Shown here one piece after another: positions 17,153 through 26,845 of a stretch of 64,000 bases of DNA. A program made the position numbers and the translations under genes. Source of the stretch: Rhizobium leguminosarum bv. viciae USDA 2370 (GTDB lineage: Bacteria; Pseudomonadota; Alphaproteobacteria; Rhizobiales; Rhizobiaceae). The notes beneath the pieces are model-generated. The model had not been told where the DNA came from. It saw nothing but the letters and a program-made list of their open reading frames with translations, and ran no database searches. Location of the stretch: NCBI RefSeq assembly GCF_002008365.1, contig NZ_MRDL01000003.1:62001-126000 (forward strand), given 5' to 3'. Each line of letters opens with the position of its first letter. Position 1 is the stretch's first letter.

Positions 17153-18840
17153 GCGGATTTGCTGCAGACCTCAAGCCGATCCTGCGTCTGTTCCTTGCCG
17201 AGCGCCGGCGTGCGCTGCTGCTCGGCGCAGCCCTTTCGGCGGCGACGGTGACAGCTGGCATCGCCCTGCTCGGCCTGTCCGGCTGGTTCATCACCGCCAC
17301 CTCGCTCGCCGGCCTTTCGGCCGCTGTCGCCATCACCTTCGACGTCTTTGCGCCGTCAGCCGGCATCCGCCTTCTCGCCATTGTCCGCACAGTCGCACGC
17401 TACGGCGAAAGGCTTGCGACCCATGATGCAACGCTCGGCGTGCTCGCCGCCCTGCGCGAAAGGCTGTTTCGCGGCTTTGCCGAACCGAGTGCTGCCCGCG
17501 CGCTAGCACACCGTCCCGCACGGCTGCTCTTCCGTCTGACGGCCGATATCGATGCGCTCGATTCCCTCTACCTGCGCATCCTCGTGCCGGCTGCTGTCGC
17601 GATCGGTGCAGCACTGGCGGCAAGCCTCGTGCTGGGGCTGATCCATCCCTTGTTCGGCCTGTGCTTCGGCCTTTTTCTCGCCGGTGCCGGCCTTGGCCTG
17701 CCGTTGATTGCCGGCCGGGTGGCGCGCAAACATGCCCGCCAACGCGCCCATGGCATCGAGGCGCTGCGGTCGCGGACGATCGATCTCGTCGCCGGCCAGA
17801 CCGATCTGCTGATGGCCGGCCGGCTTGCGGCGCAGAGCAAGGCGATTGCCGCGGCCGATCGTTACGCCGCCCGCGCCGACGACCGGTTGAACCGCGTCGA
17901 GACCCGCCTGACATTCGGCTTCGGCCTTGTCTCCACCGTGCTGCTCACAGCATCGCTGCTTGCCGTTGCGGTACTTGCGGAAACGAAGGTGATTACCGCT
18001 CCTGTCGCCGCACTCGGCCTGCTTGTCGCCTTTGCGGCAGTCGAACCCTTCGCTGCGCTGCGCCGCGGTGCCCTGGAACTCGGCAGGACGCTGCTTGCGG
18101 CAAGGCGTATCGCGCCGCGGCTTGCCGTCGCGGCGGCACCTGAAGCATTGGTGGCGCCATTGCCGGGATGCGCTTTTTCGCTGGCGAAGGTATCAGCCTT
18201 GCATGAAAACTCTGCCGTGCCGGCGCTCCAGGGCATCGAGCTCGCGCTTGCACAAGGCGAACACCTGGCCATCATCGGCAGCAGCGGCGCCGGCAAGTCG
18301 AGCCTGCTAGCCGTCCTTGCCGGCGAATTGCCGGCAAGGACGGGAAGTGTTGCCGCGATGGCGACGACCTTGCTGACGCAACGGACGGAGCTCTTCGAAG
18401 ACAGCCTGCGCGGCAACCTCTGTCTCGCGAACCCCAATGCAAGTGAGGCCTGCCTTCGCGAAGCGCTCGCTGCTGCCGGCCTGCTTGCCGATATTGAGGC
18501 CATGCCGGGGGGCATCGATACGCCGCTCGGCGAAGGCGGGCTCGGCCTTTCCGGTGGCCAGTCGCGCCGGCTGGCGCTTGCCCGGCTCTTCCTGCGCGAC
18601 ACGCCACTCTGGCTGCTCGATGAGCCGACAGAGGGCCTTGACGGCGTCACCGCCCGCGACGTGCTCCGCCGTCTCTCGGCAATGGCGGCGGGCCGCTCGC
18701 TGCTGATCGCCACGCATATCCGCCGCGAGGCTGCGATCGCAGACCGCATCGCGGTCATCGAAGGCGGTCGCATCACAGAAATTTCGCGCCGCGGCGAGGC
18801 GGCGTTCGAAAAGGCGCTCGACCTGCTTCGCCCGGACTGA
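17149..18840 (+). CDS. cydC: Cytochrome bd assembly ABC exporter subunit CydC
   Basis: 563 residues from ATG 17149, which overlaps the cydD stop (ATGA); the open frame extends upstream to 16732 inside cydD but that part is out of context. The membrane domain begins with the CydC-like segment GIALLGLSGWFITATSLAG. The ATPase has GSSGAGKSS, LSGGQSRRLALAR and LWLLDEPTEGLD. It forms the heterodimeric exporter with CydD in the inner membrane. A 76-bp gap without a clear terminator separates it from cydA, so one transcript is likely. Confidence 0.95.
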   Translation: MSGFAADLKPILRLFLAERRRALLLGAALSAATVTAGIALLGLSGWFITATSLAGLSAAVAITFDVFAPSAGIRLLAIVRTVARYGERLATHDATLGVLAALRERLFRGFAEPSAARALAHRPARLLFRLTADIDALDSLYLRILVPAAVAIGAALAASLVLGLIHPLFGLCFGLFLAGAGLGLPLIAGRVARKHARQRAHGIEALRSRTIDLVAGQTDLLMAGRLAAQSKAIAAADRYAARADDRLNRVETRLTFGFGLVSTVLLTASLLAVAVLAETKVITAPVAALGLLVAFAAVEPFAALRRGALELGRTLLAARRIAPRLAVAAAPEALVAPLPGCAFSLAKVSALHENSAVPALQGIELALAQGEHLAIIGSSGAGKSSLLAVLAGELPARTGSVAAMATTLLTQRTELFEDSLRGNLCLANPNASEACLREALAAAGLLADIEAMPGGIDTPLGEGGLGLSGGQSRRLALARLFLRDTPLWLLDEPTEGLDGVTARDVLRRLSAMAAGRSLLIATHIRREAAIADRIAVIEGGRITEISRRGEAAFEKALDLLRPD

Positions 18841-18916
18841 GCAAGACTGCATGCCCTCACGCGCCGGTCGGCGCTGAGGAACGCCCTGTACCGCGTGGGA
18901 CCGTGGGAGAAAGACA

Positions 18917-20497
18917 ATGGAACTAGATATCGTAGCACTTTCGCGCTTCCAATTTGCGCTGACGGCGCTTTACCACTTCCTGTTCGTGCCCTTGACGCTC
19001 GGCCTGTCCGTGCTCTTGGCGATCATGGAAACCGTCTATGTCATGACCGGCCGCCAGATCTGGCGACAGATGACGAAATTCTGGGGCACGTTGTTCGGCA
19101 TCAATTTCGTGATCGGCGTCGCCACCGGCATCGTCATGGAGTTCCAGTTCGGTATGAACTGGAGCTATTACAGCTATTATGTCGGCGACATCTTCGGTGC
19201 GCCGCTGGCGATCGAAGGGCTGATGGCCTTCTTCCTCGAGGCGACCTTCGTCGGGCTGTTCTTCTTCGGCTGGGACAAACTGTCGAAGGTCGGCCATCTG
19301 GTCGCCACCTGGGCTGTGGCGCTCGGCTCGAACTTCTCAGCGCTGTGGATCCTGATTGCCAATGGCTGGATGCAGAACCCGGTAGGATCGGCGCTCAATC
19401 CGCAAACGATGCGCATGGAGATCACAAGCTTCTTCGATGTGGTCTTCAACCCGGTGGCCCAGGCGAAATTCGTCCATACGGTATCGGCAGGTTACGTCTG
19501 CGCTTCGATCTTCGTGCTCGGCGTCTCGGCCTGGTATATAATCAAGGGCCGGCATATCGAACTTGCCAAGCGTTCGATGACGGTCGCCGCCTCCTTCGGC
19601 CTCGCTTCGGCGCTTTCGGTCGTCGTCCTTGGCGATGAGAGCGGTTATCTCGCGACCGAGAACCAGAAGATGAAGCTCGCGGCAATCGAGGGCATGTGGA
19701 AGACGGAACCGGCGCCGGCGGCCTTCACCGCCTTCGGCTTCCCCGACCAGGAAGCCCGCGAAACGCATTTTGCCGTGCACATTCCCTGGGTCATGGGCCT
19801 CATCGGCACGCGGTCGCTGACGACCGAAATCCCCGGCATCGACAAGCTCGAACAGCAGGCCGAAACCCGGATCCGCGATGGCATCAAGGCTTACGACGCG
19901 TTGATGCAGATCCGTTCGGCACCGGCGCAGGATCAGGTTGCGCAGGAAGTGCGCAGCTCCTTCGAGGATCTCGGCCATGATCTTGGTTATGCTCTTCTTC
20001 TGAAGCGCTACGTCGACGATCCTCGCCAGGCGACCGACGAGCAGATCGTTCAGGCCGCGCGCGATACCATCCCGCACGTGCCGACGCTCTTCTGGTCCTT
20101 CCGCATCATGGTCGGCCTCGGTATCTTCTTCATCCTGCTGACCGCCACCTTCTTCTGGCTGTCGGCGCGCCGCCATCTCGACAAATATCCGTTGCTTCTG
20201 AAGATTGCCGTGCTGGCGATCCCCCTGCCCTGGGTTGCCATTGAACTCGGCTGGGTCGTCGCCGAATTCGGCCGCCAGCCCTGGGTGATCGAAGGCGTGT
20301 TGCCGACGGCCGCGGCCGTCTCCAGCCTCGGCGCCGGCACCGTGCTTCTGACCATCATCGGTTTTGCGGCGCTCTACACGACGCTGATCGTCATCGAGAT
20401 GGGCCTGATGATCAAGGCAATCAAGCAAGGACCGGAGCCGGACGACGAGCCGGAAGCGGTTCTGATTTCCGAAACCCTCGTCTCGGCCGCGGAGTGA
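18917..20497 (+). CDS. cydA: Cytochrome bd ubiquinol oxidase subunit I
   Basis: 526 residues with nine predicted membrane helices. Haem ligands are visible: His20 in ALYHFLFVP (b595) and His187 in AKFVHTVSAGYV (b558). The quinol-binding Q loop starts GDESGYLATENQKMKLAAIE, and the conserved GRQPW motif is present. The enzyme oxidises ubiquinol and reduces O2 to water with high affinity, giving respiration under microaerobic conditions. The Q loop has the extended length of long-loop CydA. GGGAGAAAG lies ahead of the ATG. The FNR/FixK box upstream of the operon fits low-oxygen induction. Confidence 0.97.
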   Translation: MELDIVALSRFQFALTALYHFLFVPLTLGLSVLLAIMETVYVMTGRQIWRQMTKFWGTLFGINFVIGVATGIVMEFQFGMNWSYYSYYVGDIFGAPLAIEGLMAFFLEATFVGLFFFGWDKLSKVGHLVATWAVALGSNFSALWILIANGWMQNPVGSALNPQTMRMEITSFFDVVFNPVAQAKFVHTVSAGYVCASIFVLGVSAWYIIKGRHIELAKRSMTVAASFGLASALSVVVLGDESGYLATENQKMKLAAIEGMWKTEPAPAAFTAFGFPDQEARETHFAVHIPWVMGLIGTRSLTTEIPGIDKLEQQAETRIRDGIKAYDALMQIRSAPAQDQVAQEVRSSFEDLGHDLGYALLLKRYVDDPRQATDEQIVQAARDTIPHVPTLFWSFRIMVGLGIFFILLTATFFWLSARRHLDKYPLLLKIAVLAIPLPWVAIELGWVVAEFGRQPWVIEGVLPTAAAVSSLGAGTVLLTIIGFAALYTTLIVIEMGLMIKAIKQGPEPDDEPEAVLISETLVSAAE

Positions 20498-20503
20498 CCT
20501 GCC

Positions 20504-21658
20504 ATGATCCTTCACGAACTCATCGACTATGAAACCCTGCGTCTCATCTGGTGGCTGCTGCTCGGCGTGCTGCTGATCGCCTTTGCGACAACAGGCGGTT
20601 TCGATCTCGGCGTCGGCACCCTTCTGCCTTTCGTTGCCCGGACCGATACGGAACGGCGCGTGGCGATCAACACCATCGGCGCCACCTGGGAGGGCAATCA
20701 GGTCTGGCTGATCCTCGGCGGCGGCGCCATCTTTGCCGCCTGGCCGCCGCTCTATGCTGTGTCCTTCTCGGGCTTCTATCTGGCGATGTTCGCGATCCTC
20801 TTCGCGCTCATCCTGCGCCCAGTCGGCTTCAAATATCGTTCGAAGCGGGAAAGCGCCAGCTGGCGGAGCGGCTGGGACTGGGCGCTGTTCGTCGGCGGTT
20901 TCGTGCCGTCGCTGATCTTCGGCGTCGCAGTCGGCAACGTGCTACAGGGCGTGCCCTTCCGCTTTGCCGACGATATGCGGATCTTCTACGAGGGCTCGTT
21001 CTTCGCCCTGCTCAACCCCTATGCTCTGCTCTGCGGCCTGCTTTCACTAGCCATGCTGACGGTGCATGGTGCGGCCTGGCTGGTGTTGAAGTCGAGTGGC
21101 CCGGTCGCAGTGCGTGCCAGAACCTATGGCAGCATCGCCGCCCTTGCCGTTATCGTGCTTTTCGCACTCGGCGGCCTCTTCCTGTGGATCGGTGTCGGTG
21201 GCTATCGCATCACCAGCGATATTAGCCCGATCGGTCCCTCCAATCCGCTGCTGAAGACCGTGGCGCTGGAGAAAGGCGCGTGGCTTACCAACTACGCCGC
21301 TCATTCCTGGATGATCATCGCGCCCGTCCTCGGCTTCGTCGGCGCGGCGCTGGCGTTCATCGCCATGCGGGTAAGGCGCGAAGTCATGACACTGCTCTTC
21401 AGCAAGGTGGCGATCTTTGGCATCATCTCGACGGTCGGCCTGTCGATGTTCCCGTTCATCCTGCCCTCCTCGCTTGATCCGCGATCGAGCCTGACGGTCT
21501 GGGATGCGTCCTCCAGCCAAATGACGCTGTTCATCATGCTGGTGGTGACGGTGATCTTCCTGCCGATCATCTTCGCCTACACAGCCTGGGTCTACAAGGT
21601 TCTGTGGGGCAAGGTCGATGAGAAGTCGATCACCGACAAGAACAGCCACGCTTACTAG
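20504..21658 (+). CDS. cydB: Cytochrome bd ubiquinol oxidase subunit II
   Basis: 384 residues, 6 bp after cydA. The N-terminus (LIWWLLLGVLLIAFATTGGF followed by DLGVG) and WEGNQVWLILGGGAIFAAWP are diagnostic for CydB. Eight or nine membrane helices are visible. CydB stabilises the haem-bearing CydA in the inner-membrane oxidase. The stop overlaps the left edge of a palindromic repeat that separates it from cydX. Confidence 0.97.
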   Translation: MILHELIDYETLRLIWWLLLGVLLIAFATTGGFDLGVGTLLPFVARTDTERRVAINTIGATWEGNQVWLILGGGAIFAAWPPLYAVSFSGFYLAMFAILFALILRPVGFKYRSKRESASWRSGWDWALFVGGFVPSLIFGVAVGNVLQGVPFRFADDMRIFYEGSFFALLNPYALLCGLLSLAMLTVHGAAWLVLKSSGPVAVRARTYGSIAALAVIVLFALGGLFLWIGVGGYRITSDISPIGPSNPLLKTVALEKGAWLTNYAAHSWMIIAPVLGFVGAALAFIAMRVRREVMTLLFSKVAIFGIISTVGLSMFPFILPSSLDPRSSLTVWDASSSQMTLFIMLVVTVIFLPIIFAYTAWVYKVLWGKVDEKSITDKNSHAY

Positions 21659-21696
21659 AGCGATTCAGGAGAACCGCTCTAACCTTTTGTTTTTAC

Positions 21697-21739
21697 GCAA
21701 TTCCGGACGGAAAACCGCTTCGCATTTTCCTGGAATTGC
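21697..21739. repeat. Rhizobial intergenic palindromic repeat, copy 2
   Basis: GCAATTCC and GGAATTGC close a 43-bp element with the inner core GGAAAACCGCTTCGCATTTT. It is about 80 percent identical by eye to the copy at 43321-43364. A second small dyad, AGAGCG...CGCTCT (21657-21680), lies just before it. The element sits inside the cyd operon, between cydB and cydX. Confidence 0.75.
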
Positions 21740-21757
21740 TCTGAGGGAGACCAAACG

Positions 21758-21880
21758 ATGTGGTATTTTGCATGGATCCTCGGCCTGCCGTTGGCCGCGG
21801 CTTTCGCCGTTCTCAACGCCATGTGGTATGAGCTGATGGACGACGCGGCCAGGAAGAAAGCTTCCGAGCCGCGCAAGTAG
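21758..21880 (+). CDS. cydX: CydX, small subunit of cytochrome bd oxidase
   Basis: A 40-residue protein beginning MWYFAWILGLPLAAAFAVLN, a single membrane helix followed by AMWYELMDDAARKK and a basic tail. The MWYFAWILG start is the hallmark of CydX/CbdX, which binds CydA and is needed for stable, active oxidase. GAGGGAGA lies about 8 bases upstream of ATG 21758. It is the last gene of the operon, about 100 bp after cydB because of the intervening repeat, and is followed by a terminator. Its small size makes it easy to miss. Confidence 0.93.
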   Translation: MWYFAWILGLPLAAAFAVLNAMWYELMDDAARKKASEPRK

Positions 21881-21888
21881 AAAAGCCA

Positions 21889-21912
21889 AGGGCGCGGTTC
21901 AAACCGCGCCCT
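21889..21912. terminator. Terminator of the cyd operon
   Basis: AGGGCGCGGT and ACCGCGCCCT pair around a TCAA loop, with CTCTATTG following. It lies between cydX and the convergent oxidoreductase gene and may serve both. Confidence 0.75.
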
Positions 21913-21922
21913 CTCTATTGCG

Positions 21923-23926
21923 TCAGCCTTCCAGCCACTTCACCTGATCGGGCGTCAGCTTGATGTCGAGCGCCGAGAGACTGTCTTCCAACTCGGCGAC
22001 GGTGCGCGGCCCGATCAGTGGAATGACCGGGAAAGGCTGGGCGATCACATAGGCAAGCGCGATATGGATCGGATTGCGGCCGAGTTTGCTGGCAAGCTCG
22101 ATGGCGCGGTCGCGACGTCCGAAGTTGCGCTCGGAATACCAGACCCGCACGATTTCCTCATCATCCCGCTTGTCGCGGCCGGCACGATCGGTAAAGAAGC
22201 CGCGACCCTGGCTCGACCAGGCGAAGTTCGGGATCTGCTTGTCGTTCAGCCACTTTTTCCAGTCGTCATCGGAAGCGGCAACGCAGCCGGCCCAGATCGG
22301 GTCGAGCATCTCGGCGAGCGAGAAGTTGTTGGACAGCGCTGCCGGCGCCGTCTTGCCGGTCTTTTCGGCATAGGCGATCGCTTCGTCGAAGCGCGCCCGC
22401 GTCCAGTTCGAACCACCGAATATGCCGCGGATGCGTCCGCGCTTGACCTCGGCATCCATGGCATCGACGAACTCGCCGACGGGCACGTCGGTGTTGTCGC
22501 GATGCATGAAATAGATGTCGACATAGTCGGTCTTCAGCCGGGAAAGCGACTGGTCGAGCTGCTTTGCGATCATATCGGGATAGCAGAGCGGCGAATGCGC
22601 GCCCTTGCCGATCAGCACGATCTCCTCGCGCGGCACCATGCGGCTCGTGTGCCAGTCGCCGAAGATCGCTTCCGTCTTGCCACCGCCATAGACATAGGCC
22701 GTGTCAAAGGCATTGCCGCCGGCCTCGTAGAAGGCGTCGAGCGTCAGCGAGGCAGAGGCGAAGTTCGGAAAGAACTCGAAGCCGAGGGTCACGACCGAGG
22801 CCGGCTTGGAAATGCCGGGAATTTCACGCTGCGGAACGCTGTTGCCGCGCGCGATCGCGCCGCCGGCAATGTTTGCCGTGCGTTTGCTGGCTTTTTCCAC
22901 GCCGTATTCGAGGCCGACCGAGGCACGCCACTGGTCGAGCACCCGCAGGTTTCCGATCGAATCTGCCCAGCTCATGCCTGGAGAGCTGAATTCGGTCTTG
23001 CCGGCACGGATGGCGTCGCCTGCCGCGTCCGCCTCAAAGGAATAGAGCCAGCGATCCTCCCTGAGTTCGACGGTTTCTCGGCTGCCGCCCTTGAAGATCT
23101 CGATCTTGCCGACGCCGCCCTTGTGGCCGGAGGCAAACCAGAAGTCCTGGACCTCGATCCGGCCCTCGGAGCCGATGATGCGCAACACATTGTCCTGCTG
23201 CGCCATGATCGAGCAGGAGACTTCGGCGATGATTTCGTTCGGGAACTTGAGCACGGCAGATGCCCATTCATCGACGCCGCTCTGGCCGAGATGGGCGACG
23301 CCCGAGACCTTCTCCGGTTCGAGGAAGGCCTTGCCCTCTGCGGCGCCGGCAATCAGTCTGGCCATCGAGACCGGATAACCGCCGACATCGAGAATGCCGC
23401 CGCCGGCGGTGTCGTTGGCGAAAAGCCGATGTTCCGGCTTGTAGCTGCCCATATTGAAGCCGAAGCTCGAGCGGATGATGCGAACGGTGCCGATGACGCC
23501 GCTTTTGACGAGTTCGACCAGTTTCTCCGTCTGCGGATGCACGCGGTACATGAAGGCTTCCCCGGCAAAGACGCCGGCTTTTTTCGCCTCGTAATAAACG
23601 GCTTCGGCATCATAGGCCGAGAGTGCGATCGGCTTTTCCACCAGGATGTGCTTGCCGGCACGTGCCGCCTTGATCGCCCATTCGGCGTGGCCGGTATGGG
23701 GCACGGAGATATAGACAGCATCAACCTCGGGGTCGGAAAGCAGCGCCTCGTAGCCATTGACGATGCGGGCGCCGGGGAAGTTTTCGGCAAGGCCCGGCTT
23801 TGCCGGATTGCGGGTAGCGATCGCCACCAGCTTCCCCGTGCGAGAATGGGCGACGCCATCGGCAAAGGTGCGGGCGATGGTGCCGGGGCCGATGATGCCC
23901 CACCGGATCGGTTGATCTGAAGTCAT
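21923..23926 (-). CDS. Fused Gfo/Idh/MocA oxidoreductase - aldo/keto reductase
   Basis: 667 residues joining two enzymes. Residues ~1-335 are a Gfo/Idh/MocA dehydrogenase: Rossmann motif WGIIGPGTIARTFADG, then HILVEKPIALS with the conserved EKP lysine, and GGGILDVGGYP. Residues ~365-667 are an aldo/keto reductase: GGNAFDTAYVYGGGKTE with the catalytic Asp and Tyr, Lys in VLIGKGAH, His in DIYFMHRD, and a C-terminal NAD(P)-binding stretch (IPLIGPRT). Both active sites look intact, so a two-step NAD(P)-dependent oxidation/reduction of a sugar is likely. It ends the minus-strand ABC operon, 38 bp after the ATPase, which ties it to catabolism of the imported sugar. The substrate is unknown. Confidence 0.9.
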   Translation of the reverse strand: MTSDQPIRWGIIGPGTIARTFADGVAHSRTGKLVAIATRNPAKPGLAENFPGARIVNGYEALLSDPEVDAVYISVPHTGHAEWAIKAARAGKHILVEKPIALSAYDAEAVYYEAKKAGVFAGEAFMYRVHPQTEKLVELVKSGVIGTVRIIRSSFGFNMGSYKPEHRLFANDTAGGGILDVGGYPVSMARLIAGAAEGKAFLEPEKVSGVAHLGQSGVDEWASAVLKFPNEIIAEVSCSIMAQQDNVLRIIGSEGRIEVQDFWFASGHKGGVGKIEIFKGGSRETVELREDRWLYSFEADAAGDAIRAGKTEFSSPGMSWADSIGNLRVLDQWRASVGLEYGVEKASKRTANIAGGAIARGNSVPQREIPGISKPASVVTLGFEFFPNFASASLTLDAFYEAGGNAFDTAYVYGGGKTEAIFGDWHTSRMVPREEIVLIGKGAHSPLCYPDMIAKQLDQSLSRLKTDYVDIYFMHRDNTDVPVGEFVDAMDAEVKRGRIRGIFGGSNWTRARFDEAIAYAEKTGKTAPAALSNNFSLAEMLDPIWAGCVAASDDDWKKWLNDKQIPNFAWSSQGRGFFTDRAGRDKRDDEEIVRVWYSERNFGRRDRAIELASKLGRNPIHIALAYVIAQPFPVIPLIGPRTVAELEDSLSALDIKLTPDQVKWLEG

Positions 23927-23964
23927 GGAAAATCCTCTTTCGTCTTTCTGTCCTGGGATTTGGT

Positions 23965-25047
23965 TCAGCGAAGCCGTTTACCGGCGCCGTCGAAAAGGAA
24001 TGTGCGATTGGCGGGAAGGCCGACTGTCAGCGTCTCGCGATTGCCGGCGACGCGCGATTCCGGCCGCTCGATGATCAGTTGCTCGGGACCGATGGTGGCG
24101 TAGATGTAGCTGGTATTGCCGAGGTGTTCGGCGACGTCGATGGTGACGGTGAGGTCGGCATCGCCCATGCCCGCATCGACGAAATGTTCGGGACGGATGC
24201 CGAGCGTCACCTTTGCGCCGGCTTCGATCGGAACGGCGACAGGCAGCGGCAGGCGCGTATTGGCGTCACTTTCCAGGGCGATCACCACCCGACCCGGCTG
24301 CGTCTCAACCACCACGGCCTTCAGGAAATTCATCTTCGGCGAACCGACGAAACCGGCGACGAACTGGTTTGCGGGATCGTCGTACAGATCGAGCGGCGCG
24401 CCGATCTGCTCGATATTGCCGGCGCGCAGCACGACGATCCTGTCGGCGAGTGTCATCGCTTCCGTCTGGTCGTGGGTGACGTAGATCATCGTCGTGCCGA
24501 GCTGCTTGTGCAGTCTTGATATTTCGACGCGCATCTGCACGCGCAGTTCCGCATCGAGGTTCGACAAAGGTTCGTCGAACAGGAAGACTTGGGGTTCGCG
24601 GACGATGGCGCGACCGATGGCGACGCGCTGGCGCTGGCCGCCGGAAAGCTGCTTCGGTCGCCGCTTCATCAACTCGGTGATCTGCAGGATCTCGGCGACA
24701 TGGCGCACGCGCCGCTCGGTATCGGCCTTCGGATTGCCGTTCATGCGCAGGCCGAAGCTCAAATTTTCCTCGACGGTCAGGTGCGGATAGAGCGCATAGG
24801 ACTGGAAGACCATGGCGATGCCGCGATCAGCCGGCTCGACGTCGTTGACCACCCTGCCGCCGATCTGAAGTTCGCCTGATGTAATGTCCTCGAGGCCGGC
24901 GATCATCCTGAGCAGCGTGGACTTGCCGCAGCCGGAGGGGCCGACGAAGACGACGAATTCGCCGTCCTTCACCTCCAGATTGGCGCCGTGGATGATCTCA
25001 AAGCCGCCGAAGCGCTTGACGATATTGCTGAGTGAAAGCTCTGCCAT
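23965..25047 (-). CDS. Sugar ABC transporter ATPase (MalK/UgpC type)
   Basis: 360 residues with Walker [10 protein letters not shown] (~36-44), signature LSGGQRQR, Walker [14 protein letters not shown]-loop YVTHDQ and a C-terminal regulatory domain containing LGIRPEHF. It powers the importer formed with the two permeases immediately upstream (20 bp gap) and precedes the fused oxidoreductase. It is distinct in sequence from the ATPase at 6107-7162. Confidence 0.94.
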   Translation of the reverse strand: MAELSLSNIVKRFGGFEIIHGANLEVKDGEFVVFVGPSGCGKSTLLRMIAGLEDITSGELQIGGRVVNDVEPADRGIAMVFQSYALYPHLTVEENLSFGLRMNGNPKADTERRVRHVAEILQITELMKRRPKQLSGGQRQRVAIGRAIVREPQVFLFDEPLSNLDAELRVQMRVEISRLHKQLGTTMIYVTHDQTEAMTLADRIVVLRAGNIEQIGAPLDLYDDPANQFVAGFVGSPKMNFLKAVVVETQPGRVVIALESDANTRLPLPVAVPIEAGAKVTLGIRPEHFVDAGMGDADLTVTIDVAEHLGNTSYIYATIGPEQLIIERPESRVAGNRETLTVGLPANRTFLFDGAGKRLR

Positions 25048-25067
25048 GCGGCCTCCCTATTGTTCGA

Positions 25068-25904
25068 TTATTTGATTGCGCCGGCCGCGATGCCGGCGAT
25101 GAAATGGCGCTGGAGAGCCACGAAGACGACAAGGATCGGCGCCGTCAGCAGCACCGCGCCGGCCATGATGCCGCCCCAGGAGACCTTGGTGAGGCCGATC
25201 AGCGTTCCCAGTGCCACCGGCGCCGTCATCATTCCCGGTTTGGAATTGATCAGCAGCGGCCAGAGATAGTTGTTCCACGAGGCGAGGAACAGGATGATCG
25301 CCAGTGCCGCCATGGTCGGACGCGCCAGCGGCAGGGCGATGCGCAGGAAGATCTGCCATTCCTTGACGCCCTCGACCCGGGCGGCATCAAAGAGCTCGCC
25401 TGGCATCATCGAGAAGGATTGCCGCATGAACAGCACCCCGAGCGAATTGAACAGCGGTGGCACGATCAGCGCCACCCAGGTGTTTGCCAGCTTGAATTCG
25501 CGTGCCACCATGATGAATTGCGGGATCACCACCACCGAAAACGGCAGCGTGATCGTACCGAGGATGATGGCGATGACGATGGAGCGGCCGACGAAACGGT
25601 ACCGCGCCAGCGCCCAGCCCGCCATCGAGGTCAGCAGTACCGACAGGACCGTATAGATGAGCGCGACGCCGACGGAGATCACCATGGCGCCGATGAAATC
25701 GGTATCGGCCTGCAGGTTCTTGAAATTCTCGACGAAGTTGGTCGATGGCCAGAGCACGATGTCAGGGCTGAAGATGCCGTTGTCGGGCATCGTCGAGAAG
25801 ACGAACATCATCCAGAGCGGAAACAGCCAGATTATCGCAAGCGGCGCCAGTGCGGCATGCAGCGCGATCTGACGCAGCAGAAGGGATTGCGATTTGGATC
25901 TCAT
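25068..25904 (-). CDS. Sugar ABC transporter permease (MalG type)
   Basis: 278 residues with six hydrophobic segments and the EAA loop ELFDAARVEGVKEWQIFLRI. Its start overlaps the stop of the preceding permease gene (ATGA-type overlap at 25901-25904), showing translational coupling. It forms the membrane channel of a carbohydrate importer with the permease at 25901-26761. Confidence 0.93.
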   Translation of the reverse strand: MRSKSQSLLLRQIALHAALAPLAIIWLFPLWMMFVFSTMPDNGIFSPDIVLWPSTNFVENFKNLQADTDFIGAMVISVGVALIYTVLSVLLTSMAGWALARYRFVGRSIVIAIILGTITLPFSVVVIPQFIMVAREFKLANTWVALIVPPLFNSLGVLFMRQSFSMMPGELFDAARVEGVKEWQIFLRIALPLARPTMAALAIILFLASWNNYLWPLLINSKPGMMTAPVALGTLIGLTKVSWGGIMAGAVLLTAPILVVFVALQRHFIAGIAAGAIK

Positions 25905-26761
25905 TTCGGATCCCTCCCGACCCAGAGATTGAGAAGCGAAATCGCCACGGCAAGGGCAGCCATCGTATAGGCGATCGCCGAGGCATAGCCGAAGTTCAGC
26001 GAGGTGAAGCCTTGGCGATAAAGTAGCAGGCCGAGCGTCTCGGTGCCGCCGCCGGGACCGCCACGATTGGTGATCAGGAAGGGCTCGGTGAAGAGCTGCA
26101 TGGTGCCGATCACCGAAAGAACCACGCAGAAGAGGATGATCGGCTTCAGAAGCGGCAGGGTGATATGAAAGAATTGCTGTACCTTGCTCACCCGGTCGAG
26201 TGTCGCTGCCTCATAGACATCGTCGGGAATCGACTGCAGACCGGCGAGGATGATGATGGCGTTGTAGCCAGCCCAGCGCCATGTGACGGCGAGAATGATC
26301 AGCGCCATGGCGGCATTCGCATTGTCGAACCAGGAGACCGGGCTCAGACCGACGGCTGAAATCAGCTTGTTGATGATACCGAAATCGAGGCTGAACATCA
26401 GCCGGAAGACGGCAGCATAGGCGACCTCGCCGACGACGACAGGCGCAAAGAAGGCGAAGCGGAAGAGCGGTCGCGCTTTCAGCAGCGGCGAATTGAGCAT
26501 TACCGCCATGACCGTCGCGAGTGCGATCATCACCGGTACCTGAATCAGCAGGATGATCAGCGTATTGTAAAGAGCATTGTAAAAGGCCGGGTCATAGAAG
26601 AGCCGGCCCCAATTGGCCTGGAAACTGAATTTCCACGGATTGATTCGGGTGTTCTGAAACGAAATCAGGAACGAATTGATGATCGGCCAGACCCAGAAGG
26701 TGGCAAAGACCAGCAGATAGGGGGCGAGGAACGCATAGGCGCTCCGGGTTCTGAACGGCAT
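25901..26761 (-). CDS. Sugar ABC transporter permease (MalF type)
   Basis: 286 residues from ATG 26761, chosen for the GAGGAGGAGGGCTTG just ahead; the open frame extends to 26845 but would abut the previous gene without a ribosome site. The N-terminus (RTRSAYAFLAPYLLVFATFW) is the usual first helix of this subunit, and the EAA loop reads DVYEAATLDRVSKVQQFFHI. It has no large periplasmic loop, unlike the permease at 8007-9308. Confidence 0.93.
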   Translation of the reverse strand: MPFRTRSAYAFLAPYLLVFATFWVWPIINSFLISFQNTRINPWKFSFQANWGRLFYDPAFYNALYNTLIILLIQVPVMIALATVMAVMLNSPLLKARPLFRFAFFAPVVVGEVAYAAVFRLMFSLDFGIINKLISAVGLSPVSWFDNANAAMALIILAVTWRWAGYNAIIILAGLQSIPDDVYEAATLDRVSKVQQFFHITLPLLKPIILFCVVLSVIGTMQLFTEPFLITNRGGPGGGTETLGLLLYRQGFTSLNFGYASAIAYTMAALAVAISLLNLWVGRDPK

Positions 26762-26845
26762 CAAGCCCTCCTCCTCACGAACGAATGACCGGTCGCTTTG
26801 CAAACCGGGGGAAAGCCGGGCGCCTGAAGCGCCCGGCATCGTCAT

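Noticed and set aside
22064..23920. 618-codon open frame on the plus strand
   Set aside because: It lies wholly opposite the fused oxidoreductase, whose domains and motifs are clear; long antisense frames are common in high-GC genes.
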